Shown in pieces: positions 24,092 through 33,776 of a stretch of 64,000 nt of DNA. The notes below the pieces were generated by a model. It saw only the letters and a program-made list of their open reading frames with translations. It did not search any database and had not been told where the DNA came from. Origin of the DNA: Deinococcus aquaticus (GTDB lineage: Bacteria > Deinococcota > Deinococci > Deinococcales > Deinococcaceae). The stretch is taken from assembly GCF_028622095.1 (NCBI RefSeq), contig NZ_CP115165.1, positions 434,001 through 498,000 on the forward strand, given 5' to 3'. Both the position numbers and the translations under genes were made by a program. Every line of letters begins with the position of its first letter. Position 1 is the first letter of the stretch.

Positions 24092-25414
24092 ATGCAAGTT
24101 CTGCAAGGCCCTGACGCCCGCCGCGCCCTGACGCGCACCTTCAATGACCTGCCCGTCCCGGACGCCGTGCTGGCCCGCATCGAGGCGACCTTCGGCGAGG
24201 CGCTGACGCCCACGCAGGTCGTGGAACGCATCGTGGCCGACGTGCGTGAGCGCGGCGACGATGCCCTGCGCGACTGGACCGAGCGGCTGGACGGCGCCCG
24301 CCCGGAAGCGCTGGCTGTCAGCGCCGACGACCTGAACGCCGCGAGCGTGCCGGCCGACCTGCACGCCGCCATCCTGACCGCCATCACCCGCGTACGGGCC
24401 TTCTACGAGCAGCAGCCCGCGCACGGGTTCCTGAACCACGGGCCCGACGGCGCGCTGGGGCAACTGGTGCGCCCGCTGGCGCGCGTGGGTGTGTACGTGC
24501 CGGGCGGACTAGCCCCGCTGATCAGCACCCTGATTCACACGGCGGTGCCCGCGCAGGTGGCGGGCGTGACGGACATCGTGATCACCACGCCGCCCGCCCG
24601 TGACGGCAGCGTGCACCCGGCCATCCTGGTCGCGGCGCGCGAACTGGGCCTCACGCAGGTGTACCGCGCCGGGGGCGCGCAGGCCATCGCGGCGCTCGCG
24701 TACGGCACGGCCAGCATTCCCGCCGTGGACAAGATCGCCGGGCCCGGCAACCTGTTCGTGGTGATTGCCAAGCGCCTCGTGTACGGCCAGACCGGCATCG
24801 AGAGTCTGCCCGGTCCGACCGAGACGCTGGTCGTGGCCGACGACAGCGCCGACCCGCGCCACGTGGCCGCCGACCTGCTCGCGCAGGCCGAGCACAACGG
24901 CGCGGAACCCGTGCTCGTCTCGACCAGCCGCGACCTGCTGATGCGCGTGCAGGCCGAACTGAACGCCCAGCTGGAGGCGCTGCCGGAACCTAACCGGGGC
25001 TGGGCGCGTGACAGCGTCTCGGCGCGCATGAAGGTCGTGCTGGCCGCCACGCTGGACGAGGCGCTGGAGCTCTCGAACCTGTACGCCCCCGAACACCTGT
25101 GCCTGCTGACCCGCGACCCCTGGAGCCTGTTGGGGCAGGTGCAGCGCGCCGGGGGCGTGTTTATCGGCGAGTACTCCATGGAGGCGCTGGGCGATTACGT
25201 GGCCGGACCCAGTCACGTCATGCCGACCGGCGGCACGGCGCGCTTCATGAGCCCCGTGAACGTGCGGGACTTCCAGAACATCATCTCGGTCGTGGGCCTG
25301 ACCGAGGGCACGCTGCGCCGCATCGGGCCGGCCGGGGCGACCCTGGCGCGCGCCGAGGGCCTTGAAGCGCACGCCCGCGCCATCGAGAGCCGCCTGCCCC
25401 GCGACCCGTCGTGA
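24092..25414 (+). CDS. hisD: Histidinol dehydrogenase
   Basis: HisD oxidises histidinol to histidine in two NAD+-dependent steps, the last of histidine synthesis. The 440-residue length is normal. Conserved motifs include YVPGGLAPL near the N-terminal third, KIAGPGNLFV, SLPGPTETLVVAD, AQAEHN (Zn/His region) and GPSHVMPTGGTARF. The ATG at 24092 follows GGAG by 5 nt; the earlier GTG at 24086 would be part of that ribosome binding site. A 61-nt gap separates it from the upstream unknown gene. No other his genes are present, so the pathway is dispersed. Confidence 0.92.
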   Translation: MQVLQGPDARRALTRTFNDLPVPDAVLARIEATFGEALTPTQVVERIVADVRERGDDALRDWTERLDGARPEALAVSADDLNAASVPADLHAAILTAITRVRAFYEQQPAHGFLNHGPDGALGQLVRPLARVGVYVPGGLAPLISTLIHTAVPAQVAGVTDIVITTPPARDGSVHPAILVAARELGLTQVYRAGGAQAIAALAYGTASIPAVDKIAGPGNLFVVIAKRLVYGQTGIESLPGPTETLVVADDSADPRHVAADLLAQAEHNGAEPVLVSTSRDLLMRVQAELNAQLEALPEPNRGWARDSVSARMKVVLAATLDEALELSNLYAPEHLCLLTRDPWSLLGQVQRAGGVFIGEYSMEALGDYVAGPSHVMPTGGTARFMSPVNVRDFQNIISVVGLTEGTLRRIGPAGATLARAEGLEAHARAIESRLPRDPS

Positions 25415-26343
25415 GCGCCCCCGCCCTGAGCCCGGCTCCCGCGCGGGTCCTGACGCCGCTGGTCCTGCTGTGCCTGGGCACCGTGTACGTCGTGTGGGGC
25501 AGCACGTACTTCGGGATCAAGGTCGCCATCGAGACCCTGCCGCCGCTGGGCATGCTGGCCGCGCGGTTCGGCGTGGCCGGCGCGTTGCTGCTGCTGGTGC
25601 TGCGGCTGCGCGGCGCGGCCCTCCCGACCGCGCGGCAGTGGGCGGCCAGCGCCGCCGTCGGCACGCTGCTGCTGGGCGGCGGCACCGGACTGGTCACGCT
25701 GGCCGAGCGGGACGCGAGCAGTTCGGTGGCGGCCATGATCATCGCCGTCTCGCCGCTGTTCGCCGCGCTGTTCGGGCGGCTGTGGGGGGAACGCACGGGC
25801 GGCCGCGAGTGGCTGGGCATTGCCGTGGGCCTGATCGGCATCGCGCTGCTGAACGCCGGGGAACTGCGGGCCACGCCGCTGGCCGCCGCGCTGCTGGTGC
25901 TGGCGCCGCTGTGCTGGACCTTCGGCAGTCAGTGGTCCCGGCACCTGCCACTCCCGCCGGGCCTGATGGGCAGCGCCGCCGAGATGCTGACCGGCGGCGG
26001 CGTCCTGCTGCTGCTGAGTCTGCTGATGGGGGAACGCTGGGGCGTACCCAGCGCCGCGAGCCTGTGGGCACTGGCGTACCTGACGGTGTTCGGCAGCCTC
26101 CTGGCGTACTCGGCGTACATGTACCTCGTAGCGCACACCCGCCCCGCACTGGCCACCAGTTACGCCTATGTGAACCCGGTCGTGGCGGTCGCGCTGGGCG
26201 TCGGCCTGGGCGGCGAGCGGCTGGGCACGCTGGGCTGGGCGGCGCTGGGCATCATCCTGACCGGCGTGCTGCTCGTCGTGTGGCCCCACCGGGCGCCCAC
26301 AGCCGGGCCGGCTCCTGAGCCCGCCGCCAGTGAGGGCGCGTGA
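25411..26343 (+). CDS. EamA-family (DMT) transporter
   Basis: A 310-residue membrane protein with ten predicted hydrophobic helices in two EamA repeats. The first begins YVVWGSTYFGIKVAI, a classic EamA opening; the second contains SYAYVNPVVAVALG, the usual end motif. The family exports amino acids, nucleosides or other metabolites. Its GTG start overlaps the hisD stop by 4 nt, so expression is coupled to histidine synthesis; amino-acid or purine-related export is possible but unproven. It overlaps the next gene in the same manner. Confidence 0.82.
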   Translation: MSAPALSPAPARVLTPLVLLCLGTVYVVWGSTYFGIKVAIETLPPLGMLAARFGVAGALLLLVLRLRGAALPTARQWAASAAVGTLLLGGGTGLVTLAERDASSSVAAMIIAVSPLFAALFGRLWGERTGGREWLGIAVGLIGIALLNAGELRATPLAAALLVLAPLCWTFGSQWSRHLPLPPGLMGSAAEMLTGGGVLLLLSLLMGERWGVPSAASLWALAYLTVFGSLLAYSAYMYLVAHTRPALATSYAYVNPVVAVALGVGLGGERLGTLGWAALGIILTGVLLVVWPHRAPTAGPAPEPAASEGA

Positions 26344-26921
26344 GCGGCGACCTGCACCTGACCGACGCGCGGCCCACCGACCCGGTCAGTCTGGTCGTCC
26401 GCCGCCGCATCCGGCCCGGCCGCGAAGCGGAGTACGAGGCCCTGCTGACCGAAGCGAACGCCCTGCTGGCCCGCATTCCCGGCCACCGGGGCACCGGCGT
26501 GGTCCGCCCCCCGCCCGGCGAGCAGGAGTACACCCTGCTGGCCCGCTTCGACTCCCTGAGCGCCGCCGCCGACTGGGAGCTGTCGCCGGAACGCGCCGAC
26601 TGGCTCTCACGCATCGCGCCGCTGGTCGACGAGCACGTCAGTTTCGAGAAACAACCGGGCCTGGACTTCTGGTTCACGCCGCCCGCCGCCGCCCGCCTGC
26701 GCCAGCCGCCCCGCTGGAAGATGGCGCTCCTCACGCTCGCCGCCCTGTACCCGGTCAGCGTGAGCACGTCGTGGCTGTTCGGAGAGGCTCTGAAACCCTG
26801 GCTGGGCCACTACCCCATGCCCGTGCGGGCGCTCCCGCAGATGATCGTGGTCGTGCTGTCCATGACCTACCTCGTCATGCCCGCCGTGACCCGCTGGGCC
26901 ACCGGCTGGCTGCGCCGCTAG
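26340..26921 (+). CDS. Antibiotic biosynthesis monooxygenase (ABM) domain membrane protein
   Basis: A 193-residue protein. Residues about 15-110 form an ABM-like ferredoxin-type domain (VSLVVRRRIRPGREAEYEALL and YTLLARFDSL are typical). It is followed by two transmembrane helices (about 128-146 and 160-185). ABM proteins fused to two C-terminal helices are a known but uncharacterised arrangement. The GTG start overlaps the exporter stop by 4 nt. It is the last gene of the run, followed by a terminator hairpin. The function is probably small-molecule oxidation or binding, without direct evidence. Confidence 0.75.
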   Translation: MSGDLHLTDARPTDPVSLVVRRRIRPGREAEYEALLTEANALLARIPGHRGTGVVRPPPGEQEYTLLARFDSLSAAADWELSPERADWLSRIAPLVDEHVSFEKQPGLDFWFTPPAAARLRQPPRWKMALLTLAALYPVSVSTSWLFGEALKPWLGHYPMPVRALPQMIVVVLSMTYLVMPAVTRWATGWLRR

Positions 26922-26939
26922 CCAGACTCCGGGCACGCA

Positions 26940-26974
26940 AGCAGGCGGCCCCCACCACTGGAAGGCCGCCTGCT
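26940..26974. terminator. Terminator hairpin between converging operons
   Basis: A perfect 11-bp GC-rich stem (26940-26950 with 26964-26974) around a 13-nt loop lies between the deoB-ABM run and the chemosensory cluster, both ending here. Confidence 0.7.
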
Positions 26975-26991
26975 CTGGAGTGCGTAGGGAC

Positions 26992-27897
26992 TCAGTTGTG
27001 CTGAGCCGCCTGCCACTGCTGCACGCTGGGGGCGGCGTCGGCGCGGGACAGCAGCGCGACCAGCTGGCCGTCCTGATGGGGGGTGATCAGCAGGGTGTGC
27101 TCGCCGTACGCGAGGTGCAGGCTGCTCAGGTCACCGCGTTGCAGGTGCAGTCCGGCGGTGGTGGCGGTGGTCAGCAGGAAGCGGCTGTACTTGCCGAACG
27201 CCTCTGGAATGGCCTGCCCGGCGTGTGCGCGGGCCTGCCCGTCGGGGCCGTACTGCGCGGCGCCCACGACTCCGTTCAGGGCGACCAGCTGTTCCAGCGG
27301 GCTCAGGGCGAGAGCGGGGGCCTGCGGCGCGGCCGGCACCTCGGGAATGGCCGGCACTGCGGGAACGGGCGGCTGTACCGGGGCCTGTTCGATGGCCGGC
27401 ATCCTGGTTTCTGGCAGGTGGGCGGCCGGCTGGTGCGCTTCTGGCAGGTGCGTGGCCGGGAGCGCGGCGTCTGCGGCGGGGGCCTGGGCGTTCTTGCGGG
27501 CGGCCAGGGCGGCCTGCAGGTGCGGTTCGATGGCGGGCAGCAGTTCGGTGGGCGTGAAGGGTTTGCGCAGCACGCCGCACGCTCCGGCGCTGGTGGCGTC
27601 GCGCTGGGTCACGTCGTCCACGATGCCGCTCATGAGCATCACGGGCACGTTCACGTGGCGGTCGCCGAGGGTGCGGGCCAGTTCCAGGCCGCTCATGCCG
27701 GGCATCAGGATGTCGGCCAGGATCATGTCGGGCAGCGGCTCGAGGTTCAGCAGGGCGTTCTCGGCGCTGTCGGCCATGCGGACCACGTAGCCCTGCGGGG
27801 CCAGGATGCGTTCCAGGGCCTTGCGGACGCTGACGCTGTCATCCACGACCAGGATGGTGGTTGGGGCAGGGGTGTGGGTCAGGTCGGACGGGTTCAT
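26992..27897 (-). CDS. Response regulator with C-terminal roadblock/LC7-like domain
   Basis: A 301-residue protein. Its REC domain (about 14-130) has the acidic pair VVDDS, phospho-acceptor Asp in ILADILMPG and Lys in LRKPF, so it should be phosphorylated. A Pro/Ala-rich linker of about 60 residues follows. The C-terminal roughly 100 residues (LVALNGVVGAAQYGPDGQA...) resemble a roadblock/LC7 domain, a fold that binds small GTPases. The start overlaps the stop of the preceding gene by 4 nt (ATGA). It is the last gene of the chemosensory operon and a likely output protein. Confidence 0.78.
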   Translation of the reverse strand: MNPSDLTHTPAPTTILVVDDSVSVRKALERILAPQGYVVRMADSAENALLNLEPLPDMILADILMPGMSGLELARTLGDRHVNVPVMLMSGIVDDVTQRDATSAGACGVLRKPFTPTELLPAIEPHLQAALAARKNAQAPAADAALPATHLPEAHQPAAHLPETRMPAIEQAPVQPPVPAVPAIPEVPAAPQAPALALSPLEQLVALNGVVGAAQYGPDGQARAHAGQAIPEAFGKYSRFLLTTATTAGLHLQRGDLSSLHLAYGEHTLLITPHQDGQLVALLSRADAAPSVQQWQAAQHN

Positions 27898-28652
27898 GAG
27901 GCCTCCAGGGCAGAGTTGGGTGAGGTTGCCTGAGAGTGATCAATCTGCACGGCGGCTTCCATCAGCAGGCGGGCGGTGGGGAGTGTGATCTGTTTAGGGT
28001 AACTGTTCAGGGCGTCGGGGGAAATCAGGTGGAAGCGGAACTCGCCGGGACCCGAGACGCTCATCAGGTGCGTGGCGGCCTGCGTGGGTGGCATGGTGCC
28101 GAATTCCGCGTCGATGATCTCACCCCGGCGCAGCACGAGGTGCGCGGGTTGCGCGCCCAGGTGCAGGATCAGCAGGCCCGTCAGTTGCAGGTCCTGGGTG
28201 CACAGCAGCACGTCGGTCAGGCCCAGGGAGGTCAGGGTGCCGTGCAGGGCGGCGGCGTCCGGGTCGGCCCAGCGGGGCGCGGTCAGTTCGCCCAGGCGGG
28301 CCAGGGCGCGGGCCAGTCCCTCGGGGACGCTCAGTCCGGCGGGGACGGTCACGTCGTGCGGGCCGCCGTAGCGTTTGGGCAGTTGCGCGCCGGGAATCAG
28401 GATGATGGTCTCGGCGCTGGCCGGGTCGTCCCGCAGGATCTCGTGCAGGTCGGCGGGACTGAGGTCCTCGAGATGCGGGTCGATGATCACCAGGTACGGT
28501 TTCTCGCGTTCGATCTGCGTCAGGGCGTGGAGGCCTCCGGCGGCGGTGGTGGCGGTCCAGCCAGCCGCTTCGATCAGCGCGGCGTGCGACAGGGCGCGTG
28601 ACAGGTGCGGCGAGACCACCAGGCAGCAGCTGTCGGAACCTCCCCAGGTCAT
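27894..28652 (-). CDS. Pseudo-receiver plus DUF4388 (PATAN) regulator, PixG/PatA-like
   Basis: A 252-residue protein. The N-terminal 110 residues have a receiver fold, but the acidic pair is replaced (CLVVSPH), although an Asp remains in VIIDPHLED, so phosphorylation is doubtful. The C-terminal part, starting LHGTLTSLGLTDVL, is a DUF4388/PATAN domain. PATAN-REC proteins work with Chp/Pix chemosensory systems that steer type IV pilus motility in cyanobacteria. Both ends overlap neighbours by 4 nt, so it is co-translated with CheA and the roadblock regulator. Confidence 0.8.
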   Translation of the reverse strand: MTWGGSDSCCLVVSPHLSRALSHAALIEAAGWTATTAAGGLHALTQIEREKPYLVIIDPHLEDLSPADLHEILRDDPASAETIILIPGAQLPKRYGGPHDVTVPAGLSVPEGLARALARLGELTAPRWADPDAAALHGTLTSLGLTDVLLCTQDLQLTGLLILHLGAQPAHLVLRRGEIIDAEFGTMPPTQAATHLMSVSGPGEFRFHLISPDALNSYPKQITLPTARLLMEAAVQIDHSQATSPNSALEAS

Positions 28653-31384
28653 GCGCTGACCTTCCCGGCGGGCAGCAGCGCGGTCAGGCGGCGTTGCAGC
28701 AGGCGTTCCTCGGCGGGTTTGGCGAGGTAGTCGCTGGCACCGAGTTCCATGGCGAGTTGCTGGTGTTTCTCACCGGCGCGGGTGGTCATGATCACGACCG
28801 GCAACCCCGTGTGGGCGGGGCTGCTGCGCACGGCGCGCAGGAGCTCGAAGCCGTTCATGCGGGGCATTTCGAGGTCGCTGAGCAGCAGGTCGGCGCGCTC
28901 GCCGGCCAGCAGGCGTTCCAGGGCTTCCTGGCCGTCGCTGGCGGTGGTGACGGTGAACCCGAAGCGTTCGAGGCTGCGGCCCACGTGGCGGCGCACGCTG
29001 AGGCTGTCGTCGACCAGCAGGATGTGCGCGGTGTCGGTGGGGGCGGCCGTGCGGCGCTCGGCGCGGCGCACACCCCGGGCGCTGGCCTGCGCCAGTCCGG
29101 CCGGGTCGAGGATCGCGGCGGGGAAGGCCCGGCCAGCCGCGTCGTTCAGGGTGGTCATGCCGCTCAGGTACTCCAGGCTGCCCAGCAGGGTCCCGGCGGG
29201 CCGCAGCACGATTTCCTCGAGGCTCAGGAACTCGTCGACCAGCAGGTGCAGGGTGCCGGCGCCGTTCTCGCCGGCCAGGGCGACGCGGGCCACGTAGCGG
29301 ACGCTGGCGGGCGCCTCGCCCCACAGGTCGTTCAGGTCCACGCTGCCGGCAGGCGCCTCGCCTTCCAGGACGCTCATGCCCTGCATCTGCGAGGCGAGGA
29401 TGGCCACGCGCTGCGTGCCGACGCGCATGACCAGCACGTCCGTGATCTGCTGCGCGACCGGGACGTGCAGGGTGATGGCGGTGCCCTGGCCGGGCTGGCT
29501 GCGCAGGTTCACGCGGCCGCCCATGCGGGCGATGGCGTCGCGCACGGCGTCCATGCCGACGCCGCGCCCGGCTTCCTGCGTGACCTGCCCGGCGGTGCTG
29601 AGGCCCGGCAGGAACACCAGTTGCGCGGTCTGGTCGTCAGTGTACGTGGCGAGTTCCCCGGCGCTGGCGTGCCCGGATTGCAGGGCGCGCTGGCGCAGCG
29701 CCTCGAAGTTCAGGCCGCGCCCGTCGTCCTGCACGGTCACGCTGAGGTGGCCGTCGGCCACGCGGGCGCTCACGCTGACCTGCAGGCGGCCGGGTTTGCC
29801 GTGCGCTTCGCGCTCTGCCGGGGTCTGCCCGCCGTGCACGGCAGCGTTGGTCAGCAGGTGCAGCAGCGCCTCGCCCAGCGGGCCGGCGTGCTGCGCGTCG
29901 ATCAGGCTGTCCTCGCCGTGAATGGTGAGGGTCAGGTCGTCGCGGCGGCCCGCCCAGCGGTGCAGGGGCGCGGTGACGCGGCTGACCGGCAGCAGGCGGG
30001 CGCGGCTGAGTTCCACGCGCAGCTGGCGGGTCAGTTTTTCCAGGCTGGTCAGTTCGTCGCCCAGCGCGCTGATGCCCTGCGCGGTCTGGGCGCGGATCTC
30101 GGTCAGGTCGGCGCTCAGTTCGGTCACGGCGCGCGCCAGGATGTTCAGGTCGTCGTACGTGTCGAGTTCCAGCGCCCCGAAGTCCGCGAGGCGGTCCTGG
30201 AGTTGCAGGTCACCGGCCGGGCGGGCCGTTCCCGCGCTGCCCATGCCCGCGCCTGCACCCGTGCCAGTGCCCATGCTGCCGCCGGGCGTCAGGTGGGGGT
30301 TCAGGTAACGTTCCTCGAAGTCGCGCACGGTGCGCTGCACGCGTTCGTGCGCGGCGTCCAGGCTCCCGGAGAGCGCCTGCTGCCGCAGGAACAGGCCGTT
30401 CAGGCGGGCGCGGCTGGCGACCAGTCCGGCCACGTCATCCAGCATGCCGTCCAGGCGGGCGCTGTCCACGCGCACACTCAGGCGGGTTTCACTGCGGGCC
30501 GTGTCGGTCGGGGCGGCCGTGACCGGCAGGGCCGGGGCCTGACCACCCAGCAGGGCGGCCACGCTGGCGCGGTAGGTCTGCACGCGGTCCGTCTGGGAGC
30601 CCAGGCGACCCTCGGCGTGAGCCAGGACGGCCTCGGCCACGTTCAGGCCGTCCTCGAGCAGCGGCAGGGCGCGGTCCAGGGGAATGCCGTCCTCGCGGGC
30701 ACTGGACATCAGGTCTTCCAGGGCGTGGCCGGTGTCCGCGAGGTCCTGCAATCCCACCATGGCGCTGCTGCCTTTCAGGGTGTGAGCCGCGCGGAACAGC
30801 GCGGTCAGGTCCGGGGTGTCCGAGTCCAGGCCCTGACGGAGCGCGGCGGTCAGTTCGGCCGCTTCCGGCCCGAAGTCCTCCCAGATGGGCGCGTTGATGA
30901 CCGCGAAGGGTTGCTCCTCGCGCAGGTCGCTCAGGGCGTCGCGGGCCTTGAGTTCGAAGGGGTGGGCCTTCAGGAGCGCCGTGACGTGCTGCGGGCCGTC
31001 CTTGTGCGCGAACATTAGCCCCACGTCGCCTTCGCCCTCGCCGCGCTCGATGCGGTCGAGGGCCATGTTCATGCAGCTCACGGCCCGTTCGAGCACCTCG
31101 GTGATCTGCGGAACGGCCGTTTCGGGCAGGCTGGCGCGGCCTTCCATCAGGCGCTCGAGCAGTCCGGCCAGCGCGGCGGTCTGCGGGTAACCGTACAGGC
31201 CGGCGGTGCCCTGAAGGCGGTGGCCGAGAACCCACAGGGTTTCCATGGCCTGCAGGCGGGTGGTGGGCATCCACAGGTCGACGGTCGCGTCCTCGAGCCC
31301 GGCCGTGACGCTACGGGCGTCCTGCAGGTACGTGGCGGTCAGGTCCGCGTCCAGGGTGACCGGGTTGTAGGGAACGGACGTCAT
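28649..31384 (-). CDS. Hybrid CheA-type histidine kinase (ChpA/PixL-like)
   Basis: A 911-residue chemosensory kinase. Two HPt domains carry phosphorylatable His55 (GHRLQGT) and His201 (AHTLKGS). A dimerisation/HATPase region follows (NAAVHGG, DDGRGLN, GRGVGMDAV), then a CheW-like domain (about 640-775) and a C-terminal REC with Asp in LLLSDLEMPRMNG. The layout matches PixL/ChpA kinases. The ATG at 31384 is chosen because AGGA lies 8 nt upstream; an earlier in-frame extension of 52 residues is low-complexity. It overlaps the PATAN gene by 4 nt. It receives signals from the MCP and CheW encoded upstream and should phosphorylate the CheY-like proteins. Confidence 0.88.
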   Translation of the reverse strand: MTSVPYNPVTLDADLTATYLQDARSVTAGLEDATVDLWMPTTRLQAMETLWVLGHRLQGTAGLYGYPQTAALAGLLERLMEGRASLPETAVPQITEVLERAVSCMNMALDRIERGEGEGDVGLMFAHKDGPQHVTALLKAHPFELKARDALSDLREEQPFAVINAPIWEDFGPEAAELTAALRQGLDSDTPDLTALFRAAHTLKGSSAMVGLQDLADTGHALEDLMSSAREDGIPLDRALPLLEDGLNVAEAVLAHAEGRLGSQTDRVQTYRASVAALLGGQAPALPVTAAPTDTARSETRLSVRVDSARLDGMLDDVAGLVASRARLNGLFLRQQALSGSLDAAHERVQRTVRDFEERYLNPHLTPGGSMGTGTGAGAGMGSAGTARPAGDLQLQDRLADFGALELDTYDDLNILARAVTELSADLTEIRAQTAQGISALGDELTSLEKLTRQLRVELSRARLLPVSRVTAPLHRWAGRRDDLTLTIHGEDSLIDAQHAGPLGEALLHLLTNAAVHGGQTPAEREAHGKPGRLQVSVSARVADGHLSVTVQDDGRGLNFEALRQRALQSGHASAGELATYTDDQTAQLVFLPGLSTAGQVTQEAGRGVGMDAVRDAIARMGGRVNLRSQPGQGTAITLHVPVAQQITDVLVMRVGTQRVAILASQMQGMSVLEGEAPAGSVDLNDLWGEAPASVRYVARVALAGENGAGTLHLLVDEFLSLEEIVLRPAGTLLGSLEYLSGMTTLNDAAGRAFPAAILDPAGLAQASARGVRRAERRTAAPTDTAHILLVDDSLSVRRHVGRSLERFGFTVTTASDGQEALERLLAGERADLLLSDLEMPRMNGFELLRAVRSSPAHTGLPVVIMTTRAGEKHQQLAMELGASDYLAKPAEERLLQRRLTALLPAGKVSA

Positions 31385-31428
31385 GGCTGGTTTCCTCTCA
31401 GGAAGTGAAGTGGGAGAAGCGGACGCGC

Positions 31429-31454
31429 GGGACCATGCCAGCGGGCGTGGTCCC
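31429..31454. other. Hairpin between MCP and cheA genes
   Basis: An 11-bp stem (31429-31439 with 31444-31454, one wobble pair) closes a 4-nt loop in the 79-bp gap within the operon. There is no U-tract, so it may set the relative levels of the two transcripts or protect mRNA ends rather than stop transcription fully. Confidence 0.45.
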
Positions 31455-31463
31455 GGCGGAAGC

Positions 31464-33677
31464 TCAGTTCGGAAGCTTGAAGCGCGACAGGCTCTGCAGC
31501 AGGTTCTGCGCGAGGTGCTGCAGTCGCTGCGCGGCGTCACGGCCCTGCTGCACGCTCTCGTGCGACTGCTCGGCGATCTGACCGATCTGGTGCACCGATT
31601 CGCTCACCTGTTCCACGCTGATCACCTGGGCGGCGGTGGCGGCGTTGATTCGTTCGGCGAACTGCGCGGCCTGCGCGGCCAGCGTGCCCAGTTCCTCGAT
31701 ACGCTCCCCGGCGGTCGCGGCGACGCGGTACCCCTGTTCCACCTCGCGGGTGCCGTCTTCCACGCTGGTGACGACCTCCGTGATTTCCAGCTGCACCGTG
31801 CGGATCAGGCTGGCGATGCGCGCGGTGGCCTGCGCGGAGGAGTCCGCGAGTTTACGCACTTCGTCTGCCACGATCGCGAAGCGGCTGCCGGCGGCCCCTG
31901 CACCGGCCGCCTCGATGGAGGCGTTCAGTGCCAGAAGGTTGGTCTGGCTGGACAGGCGCGAGATGGTGTCCACGATTTCCTGAATTTCCAGCGAGCGTTC
32001 ACCCAGCGTCTTGATTCGGCGGGAGACGCCCTGCACCTCGCGGCGGATATTCTGCATGCCGTCCAGGGTGCCCAGCACGGCCTCGCGACCCTGCTGCGAC
32101 GCCGCGAGTGCCTGGCGGGCCGAGTCGGCGCTCTGGCGGGCGGCGTCGGCCATCTCGCGGAAGCCTTCGGTCACGGTCTGCACCTGCTCGGCCACGCGGC
32201 GCGTTTCGGCGGTGGTGGTGTCCGCGCCGCGCACGATCTGGTCGGTGGTGCCCAGCATCTCGCGGCTGGCGGAAGTCACGGACGCCGAGGCTTTCTGCAC
32301 CTCGCCCAGAACGGCGCCCAGCTCGTCGACCATCACGTTGATGGAGTCCACGACGTTCCCCAGCACGTCCTCGGACACGACGCCGCGGCGGGTCAGGTCG
32401 CCGCCCGCGATGTCCATGGTCACGTCCAGGAACGAGCCGATGTTGCCCTGCAGGCGCTGCGCTTCTTCACGTTCCGCGACGTTCCTGTCCTCGTTGGCGC
32501 GCAGCTGCGCGGTCGCGTTGTTGAAGGTATAGGCCATGAAGCCCAGTTCGTCGCGGGTCTGCACGGGCACCTGCACGTTCAGGTCCCCCTGGGTCAGGGC
32601 GCGGCTGGCGCGGGTCAGTTCCGAGAGGGGTTTGACGATGGAGCGCGACAGACGGATCAGCAGCGTGAACGCCAGGATCAGGGCCAGACCGACCAGCGTC
32701 AGCGCCAGCAGCAGTTGCCGTCTGGCGTTGTCCACGCGCTGCTGCAGCAGGCCGCCCAGCACTTTGGTGCCCACGTTCAGGGTGGCGGTGCCTTTCAGGG
32801 ACGCGCCGTCCTCGATGCTGCTGGCGCTGATGCCGTTCAGGGTGCCCTTCTCGACCGATGCGTTCAGGTCGGCCAGGACCGGGGTCAGGGCGTCCGCGAA
32901 GGTCTGCGCGGATTTCCCGAGCGTGTCTTCCAGGGCGGGGTTCACGCGCACGGCGCGTTCCACGCTGGACTGGTAGGCGACCAGGGCACTTTCCATCTGC
33001 ACGTTCAGGCGGCGGATCAGTTCCAGGTAGGCGCTGTCGTCACCGGGTTCGCGCAGGCCCGCCTCGGCGGTCAGGCCGGCCACGTGCAGGCGGGTCAGGA
33101 TTTCCGGCAGGATTCGCAGCGTGGCGTCCATGGTGAAGAAGGTGTCGGCGACCGGGTCGAGCATCAGGCCCGACTGGGTCAGGGCGTCCTCGATCATGCC
33201 GCGCTGGTAGTTGGCGGTCAGGCTGCTGAAGGCCTGCACGATGCTCAGGTCGGCCTGCATGCCGATGGCATCGGGCAGCACCTTCCATTCCGTGCGGAAC
33301 TCCTCGATGCGGCTGCGGTAGACAGGGTCCACCATGGTTTCCAGGGTGTCCAGCGCGGCGGTCACGGCGGCGGCGGACTTCTCGGCCCGGGCGGCATCCC
33401 CTTCGAGCGCGCTGTCCGTGAAGGCGTTCACGTTATTGCTGATGGCGCTGAGCGGCACGAACAGTTGCAGACCGCTCAGTTCGCGCTGAGCGAAGCTGAT
33501 GTTGCTCTGCTGCCCGGCCAGCATGATGCTCACCAGGATGGTCAGCGGCACGCCGAAGGCCAGTGCGGTCAGCGAGAGTTTCTGACCCACGCGCAGTTGT
33601 CCCAGCCAGCCGACACGCTGATCCTGGGCGGTGCGGGAAGGGCGGGACAGTCGGGCAGTCTGGAACTGGAGTTGCAT
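31464..33677 (-). CDS. Methyl-accepting chemotaxis protein (PilJ/PixJ-like)
   Basis: A 737-residue receptor. A cytoplasmic N-terminal stretch leads into transmembrane helix 1 (about 37-55), a periplasmic helical sensor (about 60-330), helix 2 (about 340-360), two HAMP-like regions and a signalling coiled coil. The hairpin tip SQTNLLALNASIEAAGAG is intact and binds CheA/CheW. The C terminus has no CheR-binding pentapeptide. GGAGG precedes the ATG. Its position after cheY and cheW and before cheA is that of PilJ/PixJ in type IV pilus chemosensory operons. The ligand is unknown. Confidence 0.88.
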   Translation of the reverse strand: MQLQFQTARLSRPSRTAQDQRVGWLGQLRVGQKLSLTALAFGVPLTILVSIMLAGQQSNISFAQRELSGLQLFVPLSAISNNVNAFTDSALEGDAARAEKSAAAVTAALDTLETMVDPVYRSRIEEFRTEWKVLPDAIGMQADLSIVQAFSSLTANYQRGMIEDALTQSGLMLDPVADTFFTMDATLRILPEILTRLHVAGLTAEAGLREPGDDSAYLELIRRLNVQMESALVAYQSSVERAVRVNPALEDTLGKSAQTFADALTPVLADLNASVEKGTLNGISASSIEDGASLKGTATLNVGTKVLGGLLQQRVDNARRQLLLALTLVGLALILAFTLLIRLSRSIVKPLSELTRASRALTQGDLNVQVPVQTRDELGFMAYTFNNATAQLRANEDRNVAEREEAQRLQGNIGSFLDVTMDIAGGDLTRRGVVSEDVLGNVVDSINVMVDELGAVLGEVQKASASVTSASREMLGTTDQIVRGADTTTAETRRVAEQVQTVTEGFREMADAARQSADSARQALAASQQGREAVLGTLDGMQNIRREVQGVSRRIKTLGERSLEIQEIVDTISRLSSQTNLLALNASIEAAGAGAAGSRFAIVADEVRKLADSSAQATARIASLIRTVQLEITEVVTSVEDGTREVEQGYRVAATAGERIEELGTLAAQAAQFAERINAATAAQVISVEQVSESVHQIGQIAEQSHESVQQGRDAAQRLQHLAQNLLQSLSRFKLPN

Positions 33678-33776
33678 GGGTGAACCTCCGGGGGGAAGGG
33701 GCGGCCTGGGGGCAGCGGAGCGGGGGCGGGCAGGGATGGACAGCGGGGCGGCGGGGGCCGGGACGGGTAGCGGGCG

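Noticed and set aside
28598..33683. Long plus-strand frames opposite cheA and the MCP gene
   Set aside because: Both are antisense shadows with repetitive Gly/His/Gln/Val-rich translations; the minus strand carries clear domains.
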